15,283 nucleotides of DNA from DAIOHQ01 sp036744635 (lineage in GTDB: Bacteria; Planctomycetota; Phycisphaerae; Tepidisphaerales; Tepidisphaeraceae): NCBI GenBank assembly GCA_036744635.1, contig DAIOHQ010000107.1, positions 1 to 15,283 on the forward strand, given 5' to 3'. The position numbers and the translations under genes were made by a program. Below the pieces are notes generated by a model. That model had not been told where the DNA came from. It worked only from the letters and a program-made list of their open reading frames with translations, and ran no database searches. This document shows positions 1 through 7,029 of this stretch, in pieces. Position 1 is the first letter of the stretch. The number at the start of each line of letters is the position of its first letter.

Positions 1-667
1 GGCCATACTCGTAGCTCTCGGTGTCGGTGCCCACTTCCACCTGGCTGACCAGGCTCTTGACGTTGTCGTGCTGGTATTCGATCGGGTCCTCGATGGTGAT
101 GATGCGCTCGGATCGGGTGCGGTTGATCTTGCCGATGATCGCCGCCAGCGTGGTCGACTTGCCGCTGCCGGTTGTCCCCGAAACCACCACGATGCCGCGA
201 TGGTAGTTGGCCAGCTCCTCCACCTGCTGGGGGAGGTTGAGCTCTTCAAAATTGGGGATCTTGGTGACGATCCTCCGCATCACGATCGCGTATTTCTGGC
301 GGCTGTGGAAGATGTTCACGCGGAAGCGGGCGAGGTTGTCGATCATCACGTAGGAAAGATCGACGGCGCCGCGGTGTTGCAGGATTTTCAGCTTCTCGGG
401 GTCCTGCAGCACCTGCTTGACGAAGTCCCCCATCTGCTCATCGGTGGCCGGCGGGCAGTCGAGAAAACGCGCCCGCCCATCCACCCGGATCATCGGCACC
501 GACCCGGCCTGCAGGTGCAGGTCCGAGCCGTTGATCTTGACGGTGGTCTTGAGGAAATCGTTGAGCGTCAGCTTGCGCTCCTCGACATGAATCTCCGGCT
601 GCGGCGTCTCCCGGTCGATGTCCGCATTCTCCACGATCTGCCCCAGCTTGCTTGTCTGTAATGCCAT
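1..667 (-). CDS. pilT: PilT-like type IV pilus retraction ATPase, N-terminal half (runs off left edge)
   Basis: Hexameric ATPase of the type II/IV secretion superfamily. PilT works at the cytoplasmic base of type IV pili and powers pilin disassembly and twitching. I translated 222 codons from the ATG at 667 to the window edge with no stop. Residues 43-68 hold the PilT N-terminal signature (SDLHLQAG, then PMIRVDG). Walker A is GTTGSGKST at 164-172 and the Asp-box strand ITIEDPIEY is at 190-198. A further 140 or so residues, including the His box and Walker B, should lie outside the window. The start is fixed by a strong Shine-Dalgarno GGAGG at 676-680, 8 nt from the ATG. A roughly 20-residue polar N-terminal extension precedes the usual start. 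A PilB/GspE extension ATPase is less likely because its long N-terminal domain is missing. No other pilus gene is visible. Confidence 0.9.
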   Translation of the reverse strand, partial: MALQTSKLGQIVENADIDRETPQPEIHVEERKLTLNDFLKTTVKINGSDLHLQAGSVPMIRVDGRARFLDCPPATDEQMGDFVKQVLQDPEKLKILQHRGAVDLSYVMIDNLARFRVNIFHSRQKYAIVMRRIVTKIPNFEELNLPQQVEELANYHRGIVVVSGTTGSGKSTTLAAIIGKINRTRSERIITIEDPIEYQHDNVKSLVSQVEVGTDTESYEYG

Positions 668-699
668 GAACAGAACCTCCGGGTAGTTGCGCCCATTTC

Positions 700-728
700 A
701 TTATTGCCACCCACCGTGCATTGAGCAA
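700..728 (-). promoter_or_regulatory. Candidate sigma-70-type promoter for the PilT-like gene
   Basis: On the minus strand TTGCTC (723-728) and AATAAT (700-705) are separated by 17 nt. The first matches the -35 consensus at 3 of 6 positions and the second matches the -10 consensus at 5 of 6. The predicted RNA start near 693 would leave a leader of about 25 nt containing the GGAGG site at 676-680. This is pattern matching only. Confidence 0.35.
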
Positions 729-762
729 CTGAAGAAGGCTCTTGAACCGGGCGTGCCCATAC

Positions 763-832
763 TTTGTGGCACAACTGCGATTCTGAATTAGAAATGCGGT
801 TGGAATGGCGCCAGAAGGCGATTTGCCACAAA
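763..832. repeat. Operator-like 9-bp inverted repeat in a divergent intergenic region
   Basis: TTTGTGGCA (763-771) recurs inverted as TGCCACAAA (824-832). The first copy lies in a small palindrome, TTGTG-G-CACAA (764-774). An 8-bp direct repeat, CTTGAACC, also occurs at 741-748 and 847-854. The region separates the divergent PilT-like and dehydrogenase genes, so a shared regulator site is possible but unproven. The rest of 668-887 shows no other gene. Confidence 0.25.
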
Positions 833-887
833 ATCTGGCCGCGCCCCTTGAACCACTTGCTTCGCACGACAGCCCGCCTCCATTACC

Positions 888-1778
888 ATGTCCAGCATGT
901 CAACACTCGCATTCATCGGCATGGGGATCATGGGCAGCCCGATGGCCGGGCATCTGCTGGCGGCCGGGCATTCGCTCATCGTGTACAACCGCAGCAAAGG
1001 CAAGGCGGAGGAACTCCTGCAGCGCGGGGCGCGCTGGGCCGAATCCGCCCGCGCGGCCACCGAGAACGCGGATGTCATCTTCATCTGCGTTACCGACACG
1101 CCGGACGTAGAGGATGTGGTGCTGGGCAAAGAGGGGATCATTCATTCCGCCCGCCCCGGCCAGATCGTCGTCGATCATTCCACCATTTCCCCCGCCGCCA
1201 CCCGCACCATCGCCGGCAAACTCGCCGAAAAACAAGCCACCTTTCTCGATGCTCCGGTCTCCGGCGGAGATGTGGGCGCCCGCAACGCCACCCTTTCCAT
1301 CATGGTCGGCGGCGATGCCGACGCCTTTGCCAAGGTCGAACCCCTGCTTCGGCTGATGGGAAAAACCATCACCCACTGCGGCCCATCCGGCGCCGGCCAG
1401 CTCACCAAGCTGACCAACCAGATCCTGGTCTCGGTGACCAACCTGGCCGTGTGCGAGGCGCTGACCTTCGCCAGGAACAACGGCCTGGACCTGCAGAAGA
1501 CCATTGCGGCGGTGGCCGGCGGCGCCGCCGGATCGTGGCAACTCTCCAACCTCGGCCCGCGCATGGTTCAGCGCGACTTCGAGCCGGGATTCACCATCGA
1601 CCTGCAGCAGAAGGATCTGCGCCTGGTCCTCGCCACAGCGCACGAAAACGGCTTGAAACTACAGGCAACATCGCTGGTGCATCGCCTCTTTTCGGCAGCG
1701 CAGCAGCAAGGTTTGGGGAAAAAGGGAACACAGGGACTTGTGGTGGCGGTCGAACAAGCGGCCAGCGCGCAGGATTGA
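888..1778 (+). CDS. NAD(P)-dependent beta-hydroxyacid dehydrogenase (3-hydroxyisobutyrate dehydrogenase / tartronate semialdehyde reductase family)
   Basis: Cytosolic oxidoreductase that interconverts a short beta-hydroxyacid and its semialdehyde. The exact substrate cannot be read from sequence. The 296 residues match the family's usual length of about 290. The Rossmann loop is FIGMGIMGSPMA at 9-20. VYNRS at 32-36 has Asn-Arg after beta-2, which often indicates NADP(H). The substrate loop DAPVSGG is at 121-127, and GAGQLTKLTNQ at 168-178 contains the presumed catalytic Lys174. QKDLRLVL at 241-248 begins the usual C-terminal helix. The C-terminus reads GLGKKGTQG where relatives often have an acidic GxxDxS stretch, so substrate preference may differ. 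Two in-frame ATGs are possible, at 888 and 897. Neither has a clear Shine-Dalgarno site, and the second starts directly at the Rossmann strand. The gene is divergent from the PilT-like gene and convergent with nuoI. Confidence 0.9.
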   Translation: MSSMSTLAFIGMGIMGSPMAGHLLAAGHSLIVYNRSKGKAEELLQRGARWAESARAATENADVIFICVTDTPDVEDVVLGKEGIIHSARPGQIVVDHSTISPAATRTIAGKLAEKQATFLDAPVSGGDVGARNATLSIMVGGDADAFAKVEPLLRLMGKTITHCGPSGAGQLTKLTNQILVSVTNLAVCEALTFARNNGLDLQKTIAAVAGGAAGSWQLSNLGPRMVQRDFEPGFTIDLQQKDLRLVLATAHENGLKLQATSLVHRLFSAAQQQGLGKKGTQGLVVAVEQAASAQD

Positions 1779-1812
1779 TTGGAATTTGCCTCAATGCCAG
1801 TGCCGGCCAACC

Positions 1813-2346
1813 TTACATCGGCTCAGCCTTCACCGTCTCATCGAAGATCTGCAGCAGCTTGGACTTGTCGAAAATCATTTCCTGGCGGGTCAGGCCGACG
1901 ATGTCGTACACGTGCGTCAGCTCGATGGCATCCACCGGGCAGGCTTCCTCGCACATGCCGCAGTAGATGCAGCGCAGCTCGTCGATGTCGAACTTGGCCG
2001 GGTATTTCTCCCGGTCATCCCAGGGCGATGCCTCCGCCTCGATGTGAATGCAGCGCGCCGGGCACGCGGTTGAACACATGAAGCAGGCCACGCATTTCAC
2101 CCGCCCCTCCTCATCCTTGTTCAGCCGGTGTACGCCCCGATACGTCCGCAGCAGCATCCCGCCCTCTTCCACCGGAATGTCCTCGCGCCGCTTCTCGGGA
2201 TACTGAATCACGCGGTCTTTGCCGCCCAGCACGGCAAACATGTGCTTCATGGTCGTCCCCAGCCCTATCAGCACCTGCGGCAGATAAAACTGGTCGGCCA
2301 GCGAGAGCTTCGGTTCATCGAGTACGAGAAGGTCTGCTTCTTTCAT
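1813..2346 (-). CDS. nuoI: NADH-quinone oxidoreductase subunit I (complex I 2x[4Fe-4S] ferredoxin subunit)
   Basis: NuoI carries clusters N6a and N6b, which pass electrons towards the quinone site at the NuoB/D/H interface. The 177 residues hold two ferredoxin motifs. The first is Cys85-Cys88-Cys91-Cys95 (CVACFMCSTACP) and the second is Cys126-Cys129-Cys132-Cys136 (CIYCGMCEEACP), with HIEAE and DIDELRCIYCG between them as in the family. The N-terminal region at 18-55, including VIQYPEKRRE, also fits NuoI. No Shine-Dalgarno site precedes the ATG; the bases before it read TTTCCTCCGCC. A TATCAT hexamer lies 10 nt upstream (2357-2362), and a terminator-like hairpin lies just beyond. NuoI may therefore be transcribed separately from the PEP-CTERM gene on a nearly leaderless mRNA. 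nuoH lies upstream on the same strand but is separated by an unrelated gene. Confidence 0.95.
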   Translation of the reverse strand: MKEADLLVLDEPKLSLADQFYLPQVLIGLGTTMKHMFAVLGGKDRVIQYPEKRREDIPVEEGGMLLRTYRGVHRLNKDEEGRVKCVACFMCSTACPARCIHIEAEASPWDDREKYPAKFDIDELRCIYCGMCEEACPVDAIELTHVYDIVGLTRQEMIFDKSKLLQIFDETVKAEPM

Positions 2347-2374
2347 GGCGGAGGAAATGATAGCGGCGCGATTC

Positions 2375-2410
2375 TAAAAAAGAAAACGCATCAGTCATCC
2401 TGCCCGACTG
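2375..2410 (-). terminator. Probable intrinsic terminator after the PEP-CTERM gene
   Basis: On the minus strand CAGTC (2406-2410) and GACTG (2392-2396) can form a 5-bp stem around a 9-nt loop. A T-rich run, TTTTCTTTTTT, follows at about 2376-2386. It begins 10 nt after the PEP-CTERM stop codon. It would reduce read-through into nuoI. The stem is short, so efficiency is uncertain. Confidence 0.55.
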
Positions 2411-2419
2411 TCCAAGACC

Positions 2420-3232
2420 CTACCTCGCCCTGCGGCGGCGGATGATGGCGGCGGCGCCGAGCAGCCCAAGCCCCAGCGACGCCGGCTCCGGTACGACCGA
2501 AACGATTTGAACGCCGTTGATCACAGCCGGTTGGCTGCCCTGCGTGCTGATGAGGGTAATGTAATCGCCCGGTCCGGAGATGGTCACGGTCGCGAAGGCG
2601 TAGTTCGAGCCCGCCACCCAGTCGGGGGCTCCTAGCGCCGGGCCGACGGAAATCGGCGTATTGCCAAAAGTGCCGCTCAGATTCACCCCGATATAATCGT
2701 TATAGACCCGGGTATTTGCGCCAGCGCCGGACTCATCGATCATGCTGATCAGGTAAACGTGGTAGGTCCCGGCCGCCAAGCCATTGATCCTCGCCGCCAG
2801 CGACGAACCCGTACTTGGCGTGACGTACAACAAGTCTTGCGCCAAGTCATTCTGGGCATAAGCATCCAGCGCCGTATAGCTGTATCCGCCACTGGGGCTG
2901 TAATTCCAATCTTGCACCCCATTTGGATCGTTGTAGGGAACCGCGGTACTGCGGTCGGAATTACTTACGATATAGGCTCCCAAGTCAATGGCTACCCCCG
3001 TTGCCGCCGTCCCATTGCTATAGCTCAGACCAGATGTCACGTCGGCTGATACGGGGTTCCAAGAGGTATCCGCGGTGGTAATGTCTCCTGCAAAATATGC
3101 GGGGCTGGGATAGCTGTTATACTGTGGGGCGCCGCTTCCTTGAATGTCAAATTGGATGTTCGACGCCGAGGCCGCAGATGCAGCACCGAGAAACAGCAAA
3201 CTTCCCATAAGTGTTCGGGGCCGCGCGTTCAT
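2420..3232 (-). CDS. PEP-CTERM sorting-domain exported protein of unknown function
   Basis: Predicted exported protein of 270 residues. The signal peptide is at 1-24 (basic start, hydrophobic GSLLFLGAASA, then ASA before SN). The C-terminus has VVPEPASLGLGLLGAAAII followed by a run of arginines at 265-270. This is the tripartite PEP-CTERM signal (Pro-Glu-Pro, membrane helix, basic tail) processed by exosortase in organisms with exopolysaccharide export. The mature part is rich in Ser, Thr, Tyr, Asn and Gly and lacks cysteine, and it looks beta-rich and surface-exposed; a phrase such as NGLAAGTYHVYLIS at 150-163 suggests a beta-sandwich. The frame is open further upstream to 3397, but the ATG at 3232 is preceded by a near-perfect Shine-Dalgarno site and is followed at once by the signal peptide. 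The gene sits between nuoH and nuoI, which is unusual. Confidence 0.88.
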   Translation of the reverse strand: MNARPRTLMGSLLFLGAASAASASNIQFDIQGSGAPQYNSYPSPAYFAGDITTADTSWNPVSADVTSGLSYSNGTAATGVAIDLGAYIVSNSDRSTAVPYNDPNGVQDWNYSPSGGYSYTALDAYAQNDLAQDLLYVTPSTGSSLAARINGLAAGTYHVYLISMIDESGAGANTRVYNDYIGVNLSGTFGNTPISVGPALGAPDWVAGSNYAFATVTISGPGDYITLISTQGSQPAVINGVQIVSVVPEPASLGLGLLGAAAIIRRRRAR

Positions 3233-3236
3233 TCCA

Positions 3237-3244
3237 TCACCTCC
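3237..3244 (-). promoter_or_regulatory. Strong ribosome binding site that sets the PEP-CTERM start
   Basis: The minus strand reads GGAGGTGA, an eight-base match to the anti-Shine-Dalgarno complement. GGAGG lies 7 nt from the ATG at 3232. This excludes the longer reading that would begin at 3397. It contrasts with flanking nuoI, which has no such site. Confidence 0.8.
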
Positions 3245-3278
3245 GAATGTGTGCCACCAACCGACTTCGGCAGAAAAG

Positions 3279-3304
3279 CGTGTAGAGAACGTTAAACGTG
3301 TAGA
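3279..3304. repeat. 8-bp direct repeat in the PEP-CTERM upstream region
   Basis: CGTGTAGA occurs at 3279-3286 and 3297-3304, 18 bp apart, with AACGTTAAA between. The copies lie about 50-70 bp upstream of the PEP-CTERM start in the 133-bp gap after nuoH. Spacing near two helical turns suits a dimeric activator or repressor. A TATAAG hexamer slightly further upstream on the minus strand could be a -10 element. No convincing sigma-54 promoter was found. Confidence 0.3.
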
Positions 3305-3365
3305 TTGCCTTATACACTGAATGTACCACACTCCCACCGACTTACAAGCCCTCTTCCCCGCAGAA

Positions 3366-4787
3366 TTACGGAATCGCCGGCAACGGGGTTCTGTCAAACC
3401 GGCTGTTGAGGATGCGCACTCTCCGATTCGTCAATGGCGGCGCGGGCAAGAGCGTGCTGACGAACATGATCACGGCCAGCAGGATGATGTTGCCGATCAG
3501 CAGCGCCAGGGCGAATTTGCCGTCCACCAGCATCAGAGGCGCGCGTGCGGGATTGGCGCCGAAGAAATACACGGCCAGAGCCGTGAACGTCAGCAGCGCC
3601 AGCGAAATTGGAATCAGCGCCCGCCAGGCCAGCATCATGAGTTGGTCAAACCGAAATCGCGGCAGGCTCCAGCGCACCCACATGAAGATGAAGATGATCG
3701 CGATCACCTTCACGAAGAATACCAGGCAGCGCAGGAGACACATTCCCAGGCTGGTGGTGATGGCCGGATGACTCGGATCGACATTGCCGGTCAGGCCGGG
3801 GAAATGCCAGCCGCCGAAGAACAGGGCCACGCAGACGGCGCTGGTGGTGATCATTCCCGCGTATTCGGCCAGGAAAAACAGGGCGAAACGCATCGCGCTG
3901 TATTCGGTGTGATACCCGCCGACCAGTTCCTGCTCGGCTTCGGCCAAATCAAACGGGGCGCGGTTGGCCTCGGCGTGAATGCAAACCAGGAACATCAAAA
4001 ACGCCAGCGGCTGGCTGAAGACATTCCACGCGGGAATGAAGCCGATCCAATAATGCGCCTGCTTGTCGACCAGTTCGCCCAGGTCCAGCGTGCCGTACAT
4101 CACGATGATGCACAGCACCGACAGGCCGAGGGGGATTTCATAGCTGATCATTTGCGCTGCGGCGCGCAGGCCGCCGAGAAAGGAATATTTGTTGTTGCTC
4201 GCCCACCCGCCGATCACGATGCCATACACCGCCAGCGACAGCACGGCCAGGATGAACAAGACTCCGATATTCAAGCTGGCGATCTGGAAGGGATAGTCGT
4301 AGGTAACGGAAACTTGCGGTCGGGGAGCGGCGACTTCGTAGCCGTAATCGGTGCGTTCGGCCATCGCGGTGATCACCTGCGGCTCGCCGACCATCGTGGC
4401 ATTGGACGGCATCACCCGGCGGGCGGCGTGCTGCGGCGATTCATCCTGCCGGAGTTCCGTCATGCGGGTGGCACGATGAACTCCGCCCCAGGGAATGACC
4501 GCGATGGAAATGATGACCACCAGGATCATCACCCCCGGCGCAACCGTGAAGAGAATTTTGTCGACGTCTTTCGGCCGGTAATCTTCCTTCAGGATGAATT
4601 TCAGCCCATCCGCCAATGGCTGAAACAGCCCAAACGGCCCCACCCGATTCGGCCCGATCCGGTCCTGCACCCAGGAGGCGATTTTTCGCTCCAAAAGGAT
4701 CAGGTATGCGACCGTGCCCAGGATGGTCAGATGGGCAATAATCGCGATATAGACCCAGGGCGGCAGATTCTTGATAAAATCGATCAT
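3366..4787 (-). CDS. nuoH: NADH-quinone oxidoreductase subunit H with a periplasmic insertion
   Basis: NuoH is the membrane subunit of complex I that forms the quinone chamber with NuoB and NuoD and couples reduction to proton translocation. Family signatures are clear: LERKIASWVQDRIGPNRVGP after the first helix, SNNKYSFLGGLRAAAQMISYE mid-protein, and EANRAPFDLAEAEQELVGGYHTEYS with its acidic quinone-channel residues. The protein has 473 residues from the ATG at 4787; the frame also offers a GTG at 4799. E. coli NuoH has about 325. Much of the extra length is a hydrophilic stretch of about 60 residues (roughly 103-168) between the second and third helices, on the side expected to face the periplasm. 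The rest is spread over later loops and the C-terminal end. No frameshift is apparent. The next gene on the strand is the PEP-CTERM gene, not nuoI. Confidence 0.95.
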   Translation of the reverse strand: MIDFIKNLPPWVYIAIIAHLTILGTVAYLILLERKIASWVQDRIGPNRVGPFGLFQPLADGLKFILKEDYRPKDVDKILFTVAPGVMILVVIISIAVIPWGGVHRATRMTELRQDESPQHAARRVMPSNATMVGEPQVITAMAERTDYGYEVAAPRPQVSVTYDYPFQIASLNIGVLFILAVLSLAVYGIVIGGWASNNKYSFLGGLRAAAQMISYEIPLGLSVLCIIVMYGTLDLGELVDKQAHYWIGFIPAWNVFSQPLAFLMFLVCIHAEANRAPFDLAEAEQELVGGYHTEYSAMRFALFFLAEYAGMITTSAVCVALFFGGWHFPGLTGNVDPSHPAITTSLGMCLLRCLVFFVKVIAIIFIFMWVRWSLPRFRFDQLMMLAWRALIPISLALLTFTALAVYFFGANPARAPLMLVDGKFALALLIGNIILLAVIMFVSTLLPAPPLTNRRVRILNSRFDRTPLPAIP

Positions 4788-4869
4788 GTCATTTCTCACG
4801 CGTCAGCCCCCCCTGTACGAAATCGCCACAGGCAGGAGCATAGCGACAACTCTGCCGGGGTAAAGCCTC

Positions 4870-4886
4870 CGAAGACGATGTCTTCG
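4870..4886. repeat. Small perfect hairpin in the nuoH/glycosyltransferase intergenic region
   Basis: CGAAGAC (4870-4876) and GTCTTCG (4880-4886) form a 7-bp stem with a 3-nt loop. It lies about 85-100 bp upstream of nuoH in the 369-bp non-coding region 4788-5156. No T-tract follows on either strand. Apart from this hairpin and the palindrome at 4986-5066, I see no gene or confident promoter in this region. Confidence 0.4.
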
Positions 4887-4985
4887 ACAAGATTGTCCCT
4901 CGCAACTCCAACGCCCCCTGCGCATCGAAGTATGTGTAGAGTAGGCACATGTGGTGGCGAACGATCTGCTGGATTCCGCGCCACC

Positions 4986-5066
4986 TGTCATCCTGCTGAG
5001 GTAATCCGAAGGATCTGGCACCGAGTGTCGATCCACGCAGATTCTTCGGTGTACCTCAGAATGACA
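4986..5066. repeat. MITE-like imperfect palindrome (TGTCAT...ATGACA)
   Basis: The left arm (4986-5017, starting TGTCATCCTGCTGAGG) and the right arm (5038-5066, ending CCTCAGAATGACA) are inverted copies. They agree at nearly all positions apart from one 3-nt indel and a few substitutions, with a 20-nt centre. The ends are exact 6-bp inverted termini, TGTCAT and ATGACA. I see no ORF and no obvious target-site duplication. Palindromes beginning TGTCATCCTGAG with CGAAGGATCT inside are, from memory, common intergenic repeats in several bacterial phyla. The transcript would fold into a long hairpin about 90 bp upstream of the glycosyltransferase. Confidence 0.75.
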
Positions 5067-5156
5067 CCGACGCCGTTTGTCGGCGTTGGAACTGCACGTT
5101 TGTTTCGGCTCGGGCAAAGGGCCTTCCCGCGGGCGATTTGGATTGGACTGGATTGA

Positions 5157-7019
5157 ATGCGCTGGCTGTACGCATTGAAAAAACTTCTGCCGCTGGTGAT
5201 CCCGGCGATTTTCTTCGTGCTGGTCCTGCGCGCCGGCCGGGATGCCAATGCCTTCCAATACGACACCGATGAAGGCCTGAATCTCATGAAGGCATCGCTG
5301 GTCCAGCACGGCCATGCCTTGTTCAAGGAAATCTGGAGCGACCAACCTCCGGTATTGACCGTCCTTTTGGCCTGGTGGTTCAAAGCATTCGGCGCCACCG
5401 TCCTCTCCGCCCGCATCCTGATTTTGGTGCTGGCGACGGTGCTGCTGGCCAGCCTGGCGCAGACAGTGCGAAAATATGAGGGAACGCTGGCCGGCATCCT
5501 CGTCGCGGCCTTCGTCGTCTGCTCGCTGAACTTCATCAAGCTGAGCTTTTCCGTGATGGTCGGCCTGCCGGCGCTGGCGTTCGCCATGATGGCGCTGTTC
5601 TTCATCGCCTGCTGGCGCGACTCAAACCGCTGGATTTATCTGCTGCTGGCGGGGGCGTTCATGGCTATCTCGCTGCAGACCAAGCTGTTCACCGGTACGG
5701 TGATCCCCGTGCTGGTGCTGGGATGCTTCGTGCCAACCCGCAAGCAGCGCGATGATGCCCTGGCGGCCAGGCAGGAGGCGGAGGGCCTCTTGGCGCGCGG
5801 CGGCGGCGCCGCGGGCGAGAACGTCGTCGGCGCAAGCCTTGCAAATCCGACGGCCGGAATAATGCCCCCGCCCATTCAATTGGACTACGCGAATCCCCTG
5901 GAAGCCCGCCGCCTCGGCTGGATGTATCGCATCCTGGAAACGTCGCTGCGAAACTCTCTGGCCGTCTTCCTCTGGCTCGGCGCCGGCGCGGCCGCCTATT
6001 TTCTCATCTCCTTCGCCTTTCACGTCGATTACCACCAGTTGCTCGACCCCCACATGAAATGGCGCGATGGGCCGATCAACCCGATGTGTACCTTTCAGAG
6101 CCTGTATCCACAGATTCTGAACCATGACCTGTACCTGGAACTGCCGGCGCTGGTCTACTTTGTCATGTTCCTGCTCCAGTTCCGCCCGGCCCGGCTGCTG
6201 CCGCTGGTCTGGCTGGCCACATCGGCCTATTCGCTCTACGAGCACAACCCCGTCTGGTATCACCACTGCGTTCTGCTGACCATCCCCTTCTGCTGGATGG
6301 CGGCCATCGGCGTGTCGGCCATGGTGAAGTATCTGGTGCGAACCGCCGAGATGGGCGCGCCGCGGTTGCTGAGGCACTCATTCAGCTTCCGCCACCTTCC
6401 CGGGCCGGTTTATGGCGCATTTGCTCTGGCCATTGCAGTGATCGCCATCTTCGGCGCCGGCCCGGTCCAGTTGGCGTTCCTGACCGCGGCCGTTGGCTGG
6501 TCACTCTTTGCGATGCTCCGGCATCGAACTTCCGGCGAACGTGCTTCGGTGCCGTGGGTTAAGGCGGCGCTGACGGCGGGAATCGCAATTGCCCTGCTCT
6601 ATCCTTTGTACGATCCTGTGCTTGGCGGATTCGAAGACTCGCAGCAGTCCCTCCGCAGCCGCCCGGCCAGCGAAGAAGACCTGGCCCTCATCAAGAGCCT
6701 GTGCAGCCGCGAAAAACAGACCAAGTGGATCTTCTGCGACCTGCCGATCTACGCCTTTCGCGCCAACATGCTCGCCCCCCCCGAACTGGCCGTCATCAGC
6801 GAAAAACGCCGCGTCATGGGCTTCCTCCCCGATGAAGAAATCGTGGACCTCCTCAAGCACTACAAGCCCGAGCAAATCCTCCTCATGCGCTTCAACTACG
6901 GCTGGAAAGTCCACAGCTACATCGACGCAAATTATTCCCAGGTGAATTACTACCAGCGCCACTACGTCCTAAGAAATCTCCCCCCGGCCGATTCGAGAAC
7001 TGCGATGAGGGGGGGATGA
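5157..7019 (+). CDS. GT39/PMT-type integral membrane glycosyltransferase
   Basis: The 620 residues include about ten predicted membrane helices. The first extracytoplasmic loop carries YDTDEGLNL (35-43) followed by KEIWSDQPPVLTVLLAWWFKAFG. This layout, with acidic residues Asp36, Asp38 and Glu39 and then a QPP motif, is typical of GT-C enzymes such as ArnT and PMT, which move a sugar from a polyprenyl-phosphate donor on the periplasmic face. A cytoplasmic-type loop at 193-250 is low in complexity. HNPVWYHH at 363-370 is a second conserved-looking motif. The last 135 residues (about 485-620) form a soluble domain with CDLPIYAFRANMLAPPELAVIS, resembling the C-terminal region of related planctomycete proteins. 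The acceptor is unknown. The ATG at 5157 follows TGGATTGA, with no strong Shine-Dalgarno site. The gene stands alone, followed by a REP pair. Confidence 0.75.
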   Translation: MRWLYALKKLLPLVIPAIFFVLVLRAGRDANAFQYDTDEGLNLMKASLVQHGHALFKEIWSDQPPVLTVLLAWWFKAFGATVLSARILILVLATVLLASLAQTVRKYEGTLAGILVAAFVVCSLNFIKLSFSVMVGLPALAFAMMALFFIACWRDSNRWIYLLLAGAFMAISLQTKLFTGTVIPVLVLGCFVPTRKQRDDALAARQEAEGLLARGGGAAGENVVGASLANPTAGIMPPPIQLDYANPLEARRLGWMYRILETSLRNSLAVFLWLGAGAAAYFLISFAFHVDYHQLLDPHMKWRDGPINPMCTFQSLYPQILNHDLYLELPALVYFVMFLLQFRPARLLPLVWLATSAYSLYEHNPVWYHHCVLLTIPFCWMAAIGVSAMVKYLVRTAEMGAPRLLRHSFSFRHLPGPVYGAFALAIAVIAIFGAGPVQLAFLTAAVGWSLFAMLRHRTSGERASVPWVKAALTAGIAIALLYPLYDPVLGGFEDSQQSLRSRPASEEDLALIKSLCSREKQTKWIFCDLPIYAFRANMLAPPELAVISEKRRVMGFLPDEEIVDLLKHYKPEQILLMRFNYGWKVHSYIDANYSQVNYYQRHYVLRNLPPADSRTAMRGG

Positions 7020-7029
7020 GATTGAGGTC

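Noticed and set aside
68..661. Plus-strand open frame of 197 codons
   Set aside because: Antisense to the PilT-like gene, whose Walker A and Asp-box motifs are unambiguous on the minus strand.
1779..1812. Terminator between the convergent dehydrogenase and nuoI genes
   Set aside because: The 34-bp gap has no stem of useful length and no T-tract on either strand.
3233..3397. N-terminal extension of the PEP-CTERM protein
   Set aside because: It overlaps the end of nuoH and would bury the signal peptide. The ribosome site at 3237-3244 fixes the start at 3232.
3321..5156. Plus-strand open frame of 611 codons
   Set aside because: It mirrors nuoH, is rich in His, Gln, Asp and Arg, and has no family match. 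NuoH on the other strand is certain.
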